A stretch of 64,000 nt of DNA, taken from positions 142,840 through 206,839 of the forward strand of contig NW_002475999.1 of NCBI RefSeq assembly GCF_000189635.1, in the 5' to 3' direction. The stretch comes from Tetrahymena thermophila SB210. Taxonomy: Eukaryota > Ciliophora > Oligohymenophorea > Hymenostomatida > Tetrahymenidae. A program made the translations under genes and the position numbers. The notes under the pieces were generated by a model. It had not been told where the DNA came from. It searched no databases and saw only the letters and a program-made list of their open reading frames with translations. Positions within the stretch are counted from its first letter, which is position 1. Each line of letters begins with the position of its first letter. This document shows positions 14,401-26,710 of the stretch, one piece after another.

Positions 14401-17400
14401 TGGATTCTTTAATACAAAGATATCTCAAATAGATATGAATTCCAATAGTAATATTTTATTTTTATTTTATGTTAATAGCTATTCAAGTGATACAGAATAA
14501 GTCATATTATATGAAGACTAATTAACAATTTCTGATGGTGAGTTTAAGTAAACAAGTATATAGAAAGATAATTAACTCCTTCTTTCTAAATAAGTTAATT
14601 AGCCTATAATAAACATTTAAGCTACAACTCTTAATATTGTTGGTATATAATATATTTCAAATTAGGGAAATATTTTAATTTAAAATTCTAAGATAGTAAA
14701 TATTTAAAATTCTAAATTTGAATCAAATACATCTATAGATGGAGGAGCATTCATTTTTAGTACAATATCAGAATTTATAAATATAATTAATACTATATTT
14801 AGTCAAAACACAGCTTTAGGCTCGGGTGGTGCTATATACCTTTATCAAACAAGCAAGTTAATGTTAGATGAACAATCTAGAATTGAAAATAACATTGCTC
14901 AAATTGGAGGAGGAATAAGGATAATTTTGACTACAGGCAACCCATTTTAAGTAATAAACTATGAATCTCAAATAAAAAATAATATTGGAATCATTTTTGG
15001 TAAAAATATTGGTATCTATCCTGTTAGAGCTATTTTAGATTCTAGATCTTAAAATTCAAGAAATTTATAAAGAAAAGATAGAAATGAGGAAATCGAAATA
15101 GCTCATAGCTTTTAAAATAATAATTTATCATATTAAAATAGTATTAGAAGTCTTTAGAGTGAAGATAGTTTAAGCATCTTTTCGTTTAACAGCGGGGATT
15201 ATTTGTATTTATAAGTCTAGTTGGTTGATTAGTATGATTAAATTGTAAGTTTTAGTGTTAGTTAACTTAGCTAAGAATAATATGCTTAGAGTGTGTAATA
15301 AGAATTAAAATCCTACTAAATATAAATTTTTGTAGATAATTCTTAAAACACTCAATTAAGTGGATAGACTTTATTAAACTTTAACTAATTTTAATAAACT
15401 AGATAAGCTTTCTTTTTTTCTTCTTTGAAGGTTAGTGCTAAACCAAAATCAAGTAGGGTACTAAAATTAATTTTAACAACTAACTCCTTTTCCTCATCAC
15501 AAATAGGCTAAAATATAACTATCAATTTTCGTTAGTGCAATTAAGGCGAAATATTTAAAGATTTGACAAGTACAATTACTATTTGCGAAATTTGTTAAAG
15601 TGGCTTCTATTCTTTGGAAGATCCGAATAAACCATAAAATGCTTAGAATTTAAGCTGTTTATAATGTCCATCGTAAGCTTCATAATGTCAAGGTGACCAA
15701 ATAGTCCTTAAAGATGGGTATTGGAGATAAAACAATAAAACTGATGATATATTTAGTTGTAACTAAATAATATAAACTCTTACTTGTAAAGAAAGTGATC
15801 ATGAAAGTAAAGAGGGTTGTATAAAAGGTTTTTCAGGACCTTTATGCTAATTTTGTGATGAAAGTGGAAGGCTATGGGACGATAGATATACTTTCAGTGT
15901 ATCGGATTAGCTATGCCATCAATGTGAATAATAATATGTTTATATTACATACATCATCGTTCTAAGTAATTTTTTTTTTAATTTTAGCTGATTAGTAATA
16001 TTTAATTCAAGATTTATCTTTAAAAATTTTTATAAATTAAAATTAAAAATTTTTTTGTTGAAAAAATAGGTTTGTTACTACTATTTTATTTAGTAGTAAA
16101 TATTTTGATGTTCATGAATAATTACACGTACCACTCTACCTGCACCTATCTAAGATAATTACAAATAATTCCAATTTCTGTTAGCTGTATGAAAGATAAA
16201 TCAACTTAATATATGAAAACTTTAATAAACTATCTTTAGATTACATCAGTTTTATTTTAGTTAAACATGAAATCGGATTTTACTTCTCTAGTTAATTCTA
16301 CTAGTTACTTGGGATCTCCTGCAACAAATATACTTTCGAATTCTCATTGTGTTTATCCTAGTTATGCTATAGAAAAATATGGAACTGTTACAATTAAATT
16401 GTTTTTCACATCTATTTACCCTCTTTTTTTCCTAGTAATTATAGTGGTAGGCCTATTTGTGTGCTATAAATTAAAATTTTTTGGAATAAAATAATACTAC
16501 AAATATGCGGTGATAACAATCCTCTACACTTTTTTTTAGCCAAGTTTAATTAAACTTTTTACGCTAGCAATTTCTTGTAGATCTATTGGTAATAATTCAT
16601 ATGTTTCATTGAATTTCTAAATTTAATGTAATGATGAATCTTATAGAGATTTTGTAAATTACTTTATAACTCCATATCTGGTTTTCCTTTTTATAGCTCC
16701 AATTTATATACTTATATTGCTTTATAAAAATAAGAAAAGCTTAAATTACTGCACAACAAAGTATAGATTAGGTTATTTCTATCTTGATTATAAACCTAAA
16801 TATTATTTTTGGGAAATAAATAAAATATATGGTAAGACCTTTGTAATAGCTTTTTATACATGGTATAATCAAGTAGATCAAAGTTTTTCATACTAAGTAG
16901 TATCTTTATTTATTTGCTTTACTATAATCGCTAATTCTATTTTTAAGCCTTTTGTCGTTAAGTAGATTGAAATACTAGATTCTCTGTCAAGGGTATTAAT
17001 ACTAATTAATATAATATTGCAATAACTCAGTTAAATCTATTCATATAGCATGTTTACAGTTTTATAATATATTATCCACATTTCGTTCGTTTTTGGTGTT
17101 TTTTTGATCATATTCCGCCTTAAGCTAAGTAACATAATAGATTAAAAAGAAGGAACTATGTTAAAATTTCTTAAGAGATGGGTTCATAAAGATATAATTA
17201 ATATTTTTATCATTAAAAACACAAATTAAATGAAGGTTTACAAGAATTGGAAAAAAATTTAAAAAAATATTACAAACATAATTAAACATTAAGCATAGAA
17301 AGTTCAGCAATTATGTGAAACTAACACAAGCAAAATAATGACATCAAGAAGTAAAAAAAAATTTTTTTAATTTCAGATAATAATTTATTTTAAAATCAAT

Positions 17401-17865
17401 AAAAATAGATAATAAAACCATAATAAATACTTAGAAAGTAAAAAGTTATAATTAAGATTCAACTTTAGCACCATAAACAGGCTAATTTGGAAATTATAGA
17501 ATTTCTTATGAGAATACAAGTATTTTCGCTAGTCAGATATTAAACAAATGTAATTATTTTATTTCAATAAATTATATTTAATATATTATCATTATATAGA
17601 AGGTTAATCTTAGATATAAACACCAGGTATAGTAAGAAATTGTACTATTTTTAAATAGTACAGTGAAGCAGACTAAGTAACAGATAATAGATATCAAGAT
17701 GAAATTATGGAATAGATTAACATAGATGCTAAGATTTAAAATATCGTAGAAAGTATAAATGATTTAGATAATATTTAATAATATGAAGAAAATCCTAATT
17801 AATAAGCAAATGATTTAAAAAATTGTAATGATTTTAAGACAATTATAAAATTAAATTAGAATTGA
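8498..17865 (+). CDS. Giant surface membrane protein, paralogue B (complete)
   Basis: Exons 8498-11783, 11904-15965, 16070-17350, 17409-17549 and 17600-17865 join to 9,036 nt, or 3,011 residues. All introns are GT...AG and the phases agree. It starts MMKRVVFISLLLYLNLLTKA, a good signal peptide; residues 24-50 are furin-like Cys-rich (TGCSDC, CSKCEQGFTLYNNQC). A WD-like unit lies near 500-530 (HRDKINKMVYSENT, LLTCSNDGSIIAWY). A Gly-rich beta-helix (pectin-lyase-like) lies near 2040-2105 (IDGGAFIF, GSGGAIYL, IGGGIRI). A second Cys-rich block near 2320-2430 (CEICQSGFYSLEDP, LKDGYWRQ, GFSGPLCQFC) leads into a polytopic region near 2435-2810 and a charged Gln/Asn-rich cytosolic tail. It is the tandem paralogue of the gene to its left. 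I infer a very large plasma-membrane or ciliary surface protein; function is unknown. The last two introns (58 and 50 nt) are less certain than the first two. Confidence 0.88.
11784..11903 (+). other. Intron conserved between the giant paralogues
   Basis: This 120-nt GT...AG intron holds an in-frame TGA just after its donor. Paralogue A has an intron at the same place in the protein (1481-1577), again phase 1 and just before a shared GGGNLLGYYYI motif. The shared position and phase show the intron predates the duplication. Confidence 0.75.
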
Positions 17866-18570
17866 AAAAATATATTTATTTATTTATTTTTTCATATATT
17901 TTATCTTTTATGTTATTAAAAAAGTTTATTTTGTTGATTAAAGCATAGTTTAAAGTTTTTCAAAATTTTAATTATTTTTAAGTACTTATTTTCTCAAAAG
18001 TATAATTTAAATCATTTTTTATTTTTCTCTATTACTAAATAATTTTGATAATAACATAATTTTATAAAAAACAAAATTAACCCTTTAGTAAAATTAAATC
18101 TATTTTAGTTTAGCTTAATACATACTATATTTTGTAATCCTTAAACTTAGATAATTTTAATTAAGGATCAACTCTCCGTCAAATTTTTTATTCTTTTTAG
18201 ATTATAAAAAATTTTATTTAAATAGTATGGAGGGGAGGAGAAGGGAGGGAATGTAAATACAGGTTTTTACTGTAAATATTAATTTTAATAAGCGTTATTT
18301 AATTTCTTGAAATTATAGTAAAGTATGGATAATTTTAGAACATTTTTAATATACTTTTTAACTTAACCTACCTAAAAGCGAAGTTTATTAAGAAAACTAA
18401 AAAGCTAGAATATATCAACAAATGAAAAAATTAGTCTCTATATATTATGATAATACAAAAATGCTTTTTTCTTAAAATAATAAATTCATGTATTTTAAAG
18501 TAAGATTTTGGATTTAATAAAAATTATACAAAATTTTTAAAAGTTAAAAAGTAAAATATGTAAATAGTAT
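17866..18570. other. Spacer with a short purine-only G-rich island
   Basis: No gene is seen. The spacer is A+T rich apart from a 22-nt purine-only run at 18229-18250 holding several GG, GGG and GGGG blocks. A partial copy of the downstream repeat starts near 18280. Confidence 0.5.
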
Positions 18571-19490
18571 AAGTGATATCCGCAAGAATAATTTAAATAT
18601 TAATTCTAATAAATTAATTTCCTATAATTGAAATATTAAAAATAATATGAATAAATTTTGAACAAACTCTAATGTGCTAGCTCCTTAACTAAATCTATCC
18701 AATATTGAAACTAATATAAAAAATTTAAAATATAAATAGATATATAAAAATAAAATAATTATTCTCAATATTAATACTCATATATGCAAAACATGCCCAT
18801 TTTCAATAAAATTAATTTCTTAAAAAATTAATATGAAATATTTTAATAAAATACATCATTATAACATAAGGGTTTAAATGCTTTTCATAAATATAAAAAG
18901 TGTAATATTCTAATTTTACTGATGTTAGAAATTTTAAAAAATAATTCAGATAAGATAAAATTCTAACAAAAAAAGTACTTTTTATTCTAATATCAATAAT
19001 AAAATACTTTACAAAATTAATACAAATTAAAAATAAAATAGATAAATAAAACAAGATATATTTGCTTGAAAATCTAAATATTAATTCTAATAAGCTTTAT
19101 CTTATTCTAATATTAAAAAAAGATAATATAAATAAATTTAGAACTTATTAACACGCTCCCTCATTAACTAAATATCTAAAATAGTAACAAGTAAAGAAAA
19201 CTAAAAACATTGTTAAATATGTAAATGTAAAATAATTATTCACAATATCAATTCTCATACATTCTAAATTTTCCATTTTCTATAAAAATTGTTAATAAAA
19301 TAAAATACAATAAATAATCATTTAAATATTTGTCAAATATTAAAAAGTGTAATTTGATGTATTAAATAAGAAAAATTCTAAAAATTACTTCATATTAGAT
19401 AAAATTCTAACAACCTAAAAGTTTTTAACATCAAAAATTATATAAATTCTGAAGAAATTAGATAAAAAATTAAAAACACTCAAAAAAAAA
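18270..19490. repeat. Three diverged direct repeats upstream of the first AIG1 gene
   Basis: A landmark reading TATTAATTCTAATAA (or close to it) occurs near 18280, 18601 and 19082. After it, in the same order, come a TTT(A/T)GAACA-like block, a GC(T/G)CC-containing block ('gctagctcctt', 'cacgctccctcatt') and, in the last two copies, AAAATAATTATTC(T/A)CAATAT. The last two copies are about 480 bp apart; the first is shorter. They end just before the GTPase gene at 19525. The repeats are strongly diverged and show no coding potential. Confidence 0.55.
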
Positions 19491-19524
19491 AATCAAAAAG
19501 AAAAAAGATCAATTATCAATTACG

Positions 19525-20529
19525 ATGACAGAGAACAGCTATAGTAAACATTTATTTTTTACTCATTCGAAGATGAATACAGAGTAGAGCTGTCCTTTTG
19601 GAATATTGATAGGTAGTGTAGGCACTGGAAAAACAACTTTATTTAACAAGTTAGTGAATAAAAACTAAATCGATTAAGATATTGAATTTTCTGAAGCTAC
19701 ACACTGTATTTATGGTCAATTTGCTAATTAAAAAAAATTTAGAATAATTGATTCCTTAGGCTCGTGTGATGAAAATACAAAATCTATGAATGCTTTAAGT
19801 TTAAAATTAGCTTAGATAGAAGGAACTATTAACAGAATTTTTTTGTTAATAAAATATGAAAGATTAGGACCAATGTAAAATAAATTTTCTGAATAAATTT
19901 ATTATCTTTAAGATTGGAAAAAATTCATAACTGTTGTTATAACTCACTGGGATAGAGAAGACACTCCTGAAAACAGAAAAAGTTATGAAAATATTAAAGC
20001 TATGCTAACTGATAACGATCCTGATTCTGATTTATAATATCCCTTTATTTTTGTAGGAAAAGAATCAAATAACTAGTAATTATAAGAAGTTTTTTACAAT
20101 AATCTATGTTAGAGCAACCCGATAGGATTAGAAATAGAGCTGCCAAAGCTCAAATTATCTTTAAATGAAAACATGCATCTATTCATTAATCAGCAGAAAT
20201 AAAAATTTAATATGATTTCAGATTCTGTTTTTAAAAAAATGATCAAACATAATTAAAACGACAAAAAAAAACTACTTGAGGATTTTATTCAAAATGTTTC
20301 TTTTGAAACTTAGAATTTAATCAATAATTTTCTTAACAAATATAGAAAAGAAATTACTGAAATTGAGATAAACCTTTATTTTCTTGAAATAAAAATGTAT
20401 ATATTCAAAACATTTGAGAACATTAACTCTCATTAGAACTAATCTTTCACTACTTTAAAACCTATTAACAAAAAAAAAAGATCATTTTTTTCTTCAGTTT
20501 GCAATAAATTTACTAATTTCATTAAATGA
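19525..20529 (+). CDS. AIG1/GIMAP-type GTPase (short form)
   Basis: A single exon encodes 334 residues and ends in TGA. The N-terminal G domain shows a P-loop GSVGTGKT at residues 30-37, a G3-like IIDSLGS in place of the usual DTPG, the AIG1-typical continuation LAQIEGTINRIFLLIKYER, and a G4-like VITHWD. The C-terminal half is Lys/Asn/Gln-rich and helical-looking. AIG1/GIMAP proteins are septin-related GTPases that bind GDP/GTP and often assemble on membranes; in plants and vertebrates some act in immunity. Here that role is only a family analogy. It shares G-domain motifs with the gene at 21937 but lacks that gene's Cys-rich tail. The start follows an AAAAAAGATC-type A-rich leader. Confidence 0.85.
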
Positions 20530-20759
20530 AGTTATATATATTTTATAAATTAATATTAATTTTCATTTACAGAAGCATTATTGATGTTTTGCATATAAGA
20601 TATTTTATTTTCTTTTAAAATATTTTTAAATATTAATATCCCATATTTTTTAAATGTTTTGCATATAATAAATACTGTAATATTGAAATCAATTCATAAA
20701 TGAAGATTAAAGAGAAATAAATATATTATTATATTGTAAATTGTTATCATATCTAAACT

Positions 20760-21860
20760 ATTTAAAAATTTTTAATCAAATACTTATTTATGTTTAAATA
20801 TTCTAAAAATGTAAATGGGATTCTATTCTTGTTAAATTTATCTAATAAATTCAAATCATTTGGAAGAAAAATGCTTTAACATAAGAATAGAGGAATAGTT
20901 GAGTAAAAATATATTATCAAAGAAAATAGATTTATTGTATGTGAGAATTTTAAGCTTAAAAATAAAAACTATGTTTGTAAAAATATATTAATAGTTAAAT
21001 TTTCAAAAAGTTTGTTTGAGCTTTTAATCTAAATTAATTCCTATTTTTGTTAAAAAATTTTAATAAATAAAAAACAAGCTTGAACGAAAATGAATGAACA
21101 TATGAATCAGTTGATGAAAAATAAATACAAACAAATAGATTAACTGTAAATGAGAATAATAATATTAAAAAAAAAATTTAAAAGTATTTTATTAAAAATA
21201 TATTAATATTTAAATTCTAAAATTTAAGTTTGTAATAGATTTTAAAATCTGTTTTTTATTAATATTCTAATATTTCTGACCATTTAGGAAAAAAGAAAGA
21301 ATAAATAATGAACTGAAAAATAGTTAAGTAAAAAAATATTATCAATAAAATATATTAACTGTTATTAAGAATCATAATCTTAATAAAGAATTTAAAAGTA
21401 TTTTTTTTAAATGTATTAATATTTAAATATTCTAAAAATATAAGTTTGTAATAGAAAGTAATTAATACCTACTTTTATTATTATTATTATTATGATGAAT
21501 TCTAATAAACTAAAAATAAAAAAATTGACAAATGAAGTTGAGAAAAAAAATACTATCAAAAAATTTAAAAATTGTAAGTGTAATCATTATCTTTAAAAAA
21601 AACAATTTTATAAATATTTAATATTCTATGAGTTTTTGAAAAAAATTAATTTTTATTCTTTTAATTCAAATAATTTGAAACAAAAATGAATAAGAATATG
21701 AACGGGAAATAGTTTATCAAAAAAATATTATCAAGCAATGATATTATTGTAATCTGGGAAAATAATCTTAAAAAAAAAATTTAAATAAAAGAGTTTTATT
21801 TTTAAAAAATATAAAAATTCTAAAAGTATGTGATTATTCTAATAATTTAAAACCTAATTT
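20760..21860. repeat. About five tandem diverged repeats of ~213 bp
   Basis: The landmark AGTT(G/A)A..AAAAATA(T)TATCAA recurs at about 20896, 21109, 21322, 21536 and 21711, spacings of 213, 213, 214 and 175 bp. Around it, in constant order, lie a CCTA(T)TTTTTGTTA-like block, an AAAATGAATGAA-like block, a GTGAGAA.AATCTTAA-like block and TATTAATATTTAAAT.TTCTAAAA. Units are clearly diverged from one another. They fill nearly the whole spacer between the two AIG1 genes. A short (TTA)n run lies within at about 21473-21493. Confidence 0.65.
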
Positions 21861-21936
21861 TAAGTAATAGGAAATGAAGCTTTCCAAACTATTATATTTA
21901 TTACATAAATAAAAAATTAATTTTAAAAAACAAAAA

Positions 21937-23301
21937 ATGAATTCAAATAACGAATATAAAAATCAATTATTTTATTCCTATAATAATAAATAAATAAATT
22001 AACTGAACCCCCCTCTTGGAGTTTTAGTTGGTTGTGTAGGAACTGGAAAGACAACTTTTTTTAATAAGGTAACTAACTAAAAGTAGTAAACCTCTGATGG
22101 TTTATCTTCAATTACAAGAAATTCATTTAGTAGTAACTCTGCCTATGGATGCAACTTTAAAATAATTGACACTCCTGGAACATAAGCTGAAGAAAATAAG
22201 CTTAATCACGCTCTAGGAATACGCTCAGCTCTAATTGAAGGACCCATAAATAGGATATTTTTGCTAGTAAAATTTGAAAGGGTTGGAGCTATGCAAAAAA
22301 ATATATCAGAATTATTGTTTACTTTGTCAGAATGGAAAAATTTGATTACTATTGTTATAACTCACTGGGATAAAGAAGATACTGAATTCAATAGATAAAC
22401 TTTTTTATAAGCTAAAAAAAATATTCAAGAAAATGACTCTGATTTACAAGATTCATTTATATTTGTAGGAAAAGATTCTAATCCATCACATCTATGCTAG
22501 GCTATTTACTTAAGCTTATGTCAGAACTATCCTGTTAAATTAGAAATAGATTTGACGAAATTTAAATATAAATTCGATATATATAATAATATTACTAAAT
22601 ATATTATGAAACAGAAAGAAATATTTAAAATTGTTCAGTAGAATATTGAGAAGGATATCATAAGCTACAATTAAGATGATAAAGATGAATTTTTGCATGC
22701 ATGCATGGTAAATATATCTTAAATAGCTGAAGAAATAATTTAAGATCTTATTAAAGAGCACAGAAAAGATATGGATGAAGTACAGAGTTATATGCATTAT
22801 ATGGAGTTGAAATAACATTTTACTCCTATAGTTGAAAGAATCCGTAAATTAGCATCTCAAAGAATGTCATATAGCTTGTTGAATCATTCAGATCCAAGAA
22901 ATTTATTTAAAAGATGCCCAAACTGTAATTTAATTTGGTTAAAAGTTGAGGGATGTGATGGAAATACAACTTGTGGTAATCGATATTTTGGAAAAGATTT
23001 TTTTTAAACTAGTAAATATTTTATGAGATATATATTTGATTGGAGAAATCTAAAGTGGGTGAAGTAATAACAAAACAAATCTTAGCAAAAAGATAATTAT
23101 TAAAAAAATGATTAAGGAATAGGATGTGGGTCAACTTTTAACTGGGGAGAAGCACCTATAATTGGTTAAGAAATTCTTTAATAACTTAAAGATGCTGGAA
23201 TAAACGATATGATGTTTGATGCTATGGAAGAAAAATAAATTTAATCCTTCAATTTTTAAATATAGTATGAAAGTTAAAGAAGCAGAGTCCAATACTTATG
23301 A
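21937..23301 (+). CDS. AIG1/GIMAP-type GTPase with C-terminal Cys-rich (zinc-type) tail
   Basis: A single exon encodes 454 residues and ends in TGA. The G domain has the P-loop GCVGTGKT (about residues 29-36), a canonical G3 IIDTPGT, then SALIEGPINRIFLLVKFER and VITHWDKED. After a helical middle, residues 326-400 hold a probable zinc site: RCPNCNLIWLKVEGCDGNTTC, then GCGSTFNWGEAP about 60 residues later. The CxxC...K..GC....C...C...F.W spacing recalls half of an IBR/RING2-type or treble-clef site. The closest relative in view is the GTPase gene at 19525, so the pair looks like a local duplication with loss or gain of the tail. A scaffold or ubiquitin-linked role for the tail would be speculation. 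Confidence 0.87.
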
Positions 23302-23855
23302 ATAAAAAGCTAACATAGAAATATAAATTAAATAATATGTTGAATATATATTTGTTTATCAAATCTGTTTTATTTTAAATGTAACTTTTTTTGCTAATTT
23401 TATTTTAATATTCTTACAAAAATATAAATTTTCATTTTATTGATTTTAAAATTCAATTGTGATCTTTAACTTTATTTAAAGTGCAGTATTATATATATGT
23501 ATTTAGTACCCTAAGGTACTGCTTTTTTCAAGGCTATATACATGAATGTTAACAAGTTATATATGAAGAAAGTTAAAATTTCCATAAAATATAAATAATT
23601 ATTATTGTACACTTTTTATACAATACATAATAAAAATTAATTAAATCAATATTCTTTTAATACTGCTAGCGAAGATAAATATTTTTAAATTCTTAATTAT
23701 TTTTTAATAATACTTCGATTGATATAAATCCTGCAATTGAAATAACTTAAAACCAAGTAAATAATATTACAAAATATGTAATAGCTACATATACTAAATA
23801 GATTTAATCAAAATCTACTAATATTTATTTAAAAATTTTGTTAATTTAACCTTTT
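23302..23855. other. Convergent 3' spacer
   Basis: This lies between the ends of the plus-strand GTPase and the minus-strand LRR gene. A small inverted repeat occurs near 23510-23523 (TACCCTAAGGTA). A short extra LRR exon on the minus strand cannot be excluded around 23700-23830. Nothing else is seen. Confidence 0.4.
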
Positions 23856-26710
23856 TCAAATTTAAATAACCTTTAAATCAACAAGAGTAGCACATTCTTT
23901 AAGCTTAGATTTTATAATAGCTATTTAATGAGGATTTATAGTCTCCCTTTATTATATTTAGTATATTTTGGAAATGTAAAAAAATATATATTTACTTGAA
24001 ATAAAGTTGAACCACTGACAATTTACTTTAAACAAGCTATGTTGCTATATCATATGCTCCTTAGTTATCTATTCGTCTAAATTAACTGATAAAAATATAA
24101 TTTATTCTTTTATGATTTTAATTTATTTCTGATAAAAATAATAGATTATAAAATTAATTTCATAATAATTATTACAACATTTAAAAATATTATTACTTTG
24201 GTAAAAATTCTGTCATACTATAAATAGGACTTTTATATCTTCCAATATTATAAGTTATTTTAATAAATCTGCATCTTTAATTTATATAAATTTACTTTGT
24301 TTAAATGGTAAAAATAAAGTTTTATTTATTAAATAAAAAAAACATTAATTACACCATTGGTATTATAAATCCAAAATGAATTGTTAAGATTCTTAGGCTT
24401 TTAATCCTGTTGAGTGATTGCAATAAACCAGATGCGCCTTCTTAGTTTATAGGTTATTAGCTTTTTTTGAAAAGAATAAACATTTATTAAAATTATTATT
24501 AATTTAAATCTAGTATTTAAAATTTTTCAAAATGTAAAAATATTTAAAAATATAAAATTTAAAGGGAGGAGTGAAATTGATATGCGAGCATGATTTTTAA
24601 TATTATAATTGAAGTAAATAAATTATTCAAAATAATTTTTATTTTTTTTAAATATTAGAGCACTCTTTCATTATATATTTTTTGAATTAAATAAATTTAT
24701 GTTTTTTCAATCAAACATTCATCCTTAGATATATAAAATTTTGTATTTATTTTATAAAATAACTTAAGAATATCTAATATCCTTCATGTAAAAATATTAT
24801 TTTTAACAAATTATTTACTTTAACTTTATTTCTAAAATATTTAATCCCAAGCAATTAGAGAGGCCTAAACCTAATTAAATAGCTCCTATATCTGCTATTC
24901 TATTATATCTTTTATTTTAAATAAATATTATACTTTCATATTTCTTTAAATATTTAAATTGAAATAAAATAAAATATACTCATATAATAAATAAATGTAA
25001 ATATTAACTCTTAATTTTATCCAGACAAGTCAACAAATAAGTTTTTTAAACTTTTGCATTTACTTAAACCAATACCAAAAGCATAACATGCTTAATTTCC
25101 TATATTATTGTACCTTTTTTTTTATTATTATGAAACTTCAAAATGGAATTATAAAATTAAGTAAATTTTATTAAAAAGTAATAATTTTATATTTTAAAAT
25201 ATCAAAAATAATTATTTTTATATTTAATATTCCTTCAATATCTTTTTAAAGTGCAACTTGCTATTATATTTCTAAAAATTAAAGTTATTTTTAAAAAAAT
25301 AATTTAATAATTAATTAAAAAATAATAAAGCTAATACAAACTTTTATTTACTACTTAAAAATTTTTTTTTAAATATTAAACTTAGTTTTATTTTACTATA
25401 TTTGAAGGTTTTTTATAGCATTCAATGTAATAAATAAATTTTAAATGTAAAAATTTGTTCAAACATTTAAAAAAATAATGGTAAGATTATTATTTTCATT
25501 TAAAACACTTTAAATAATTCTAATTAAAAAATCATCATTACAATTATTTATTAATAAAAATTTTCATTATAAATTTATTTTTTACTTTAAATAAAGTTTA
25601 ATATCGCTTAGTTTTGAGCATTCACCTATTCCTTCAGCTAATCCTATAGCTCCCTTATCAAATAAGCTGTTGTTTCTGAAATTATAAATTTAAAAAACAT
25701 AGTTATGAAAATTAATAATAAAAACAAATACTTTAAATTCAAAATTAATGACTACAAACTGATACAATTTTTTAGTTATTTAGCAAGGTTGATAACGCCA
25801 GTTGATCCTATTGAGTTATATCTAAATATTATTTAAATTAGTATTATTTTTTTAATAAAATTGTAGTTGATATAAAATTTAAAAGAAATAAATATAATTT
25901 TTAAACTAATTAAAAAACCTCAAATTAATTTCTAAATGCTCTAAATTTGAACATTATGCTAATCCTATTCCCAATTCTTATGCTCCTACTTCACCAATAT
26001 AATTATAACTGTTTTTTTTAAAGCAAATCATAAAATCATAATTTAAAAAGTATTGTAAATATATATAAATTCAATAATAGTTATTTAAAATAGGTGAAAA
26101 AATACCCATAGCAATCACTAGATAATATGATAATTAATTTTTAGAGATTTTTGGACTGGCTTAAAGATTGGCTTATGTAAAGTGCTCCATCTTATCGTAT
26201 TTTGTTGAAGCTATAATAAAATATTAATTGTTTATAATAATAAATAAATTTTTATAATTATTAAATTTAAAAAAATAGCTCATTTATTTGAAAAATTGAA
26301 CCATAAATGACCTCTAATGTTTTATAATACACATTTTATCTTATATAATATCATAGTAAATAATTTTGTTTATTACCTTAAATCAAATTTTAATATTTCA
26401 AGACTTTTATATTTTTCTAATTATTTCCCTAACATCTAAGCTTGACTGGCATCATAATTTTTTCCTCTAAATATATAAATAATATGTTTAATTATTTTTA
26501 AAAATATATTTTATATAAAATTTTAATATATTTTTTTATATTTCGTATTTAAATTATTAATATACTTAAATTCTAACAATAGGTTATCTATGTCATAAAA
26601 ATTAGATCTCAAAAACTTTTTTTTAAAAAAATTAAATTTTAATTTAAAATCTATTAAAAAATATGTATTACATCATATAGACTATCTATTTTGTTAATTT
26701 TTGAAGACAT
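23856..26710 (-). CDS. Leucine-rich repeat (RNI-type) protein, one repeat per exon
   Basis: No long frame exists, but on the minus strand at least ten short segments each translate to one repeat of about 28-30 residues with the pattern N.I...GA..L...L..C..L..L.L.L. Examples: GVINLAKQLKNC (25735-25840), KGAIGLAEGIGEC (25585-25690), GEVGAQELGIGLAQC (25905-26020), IGAIQLGLGLSNC (24825-24905), NQACYAFGIGLSKC (25000-25115). Others lie near 26377-26475, 26130-26215, 24360-24450, 24000-24090 and 23856-23950, and half a repeat at 26568-26621. Segments are separated by A+T-rich, intron-like DNA, with a clear AAG|GTAATA donor at 26376. The final repeat runs to a TGA at 23858-23856. This is the layout of ribonuclease-inhibitor-type LRR genes with phase-matched repeat exons. 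The N-terminus is uncertain: an ATG at 26710 or exons further upstream are possible, and no kinase domain was found. Exon ends are approximate, and degradation to a pseudogene is not excluded. Confidence 0.55.

Noticed and set aside
17340-17410. Frameshift near an A9/T7 run at the end of paralogue B
   Set aside because: A 58-nt intron (17351-17408) has the right phase; total CDS length then divides by three.
18812-19054. Minus-strand frame of 80 codons
   Set aside because: It falls in the diverged direct-repeat spacer and consists of Ile/Phe/Tyr/Leu with no motif.
22540-22818. Minus-strand frame of 92 codons
   Set aside because: It lies opposite the AIG1 GTPase coding sequence, whose motifs are clear; the reverse frame is Leu/Ile/Phe/Tyr-rich shadow translation.
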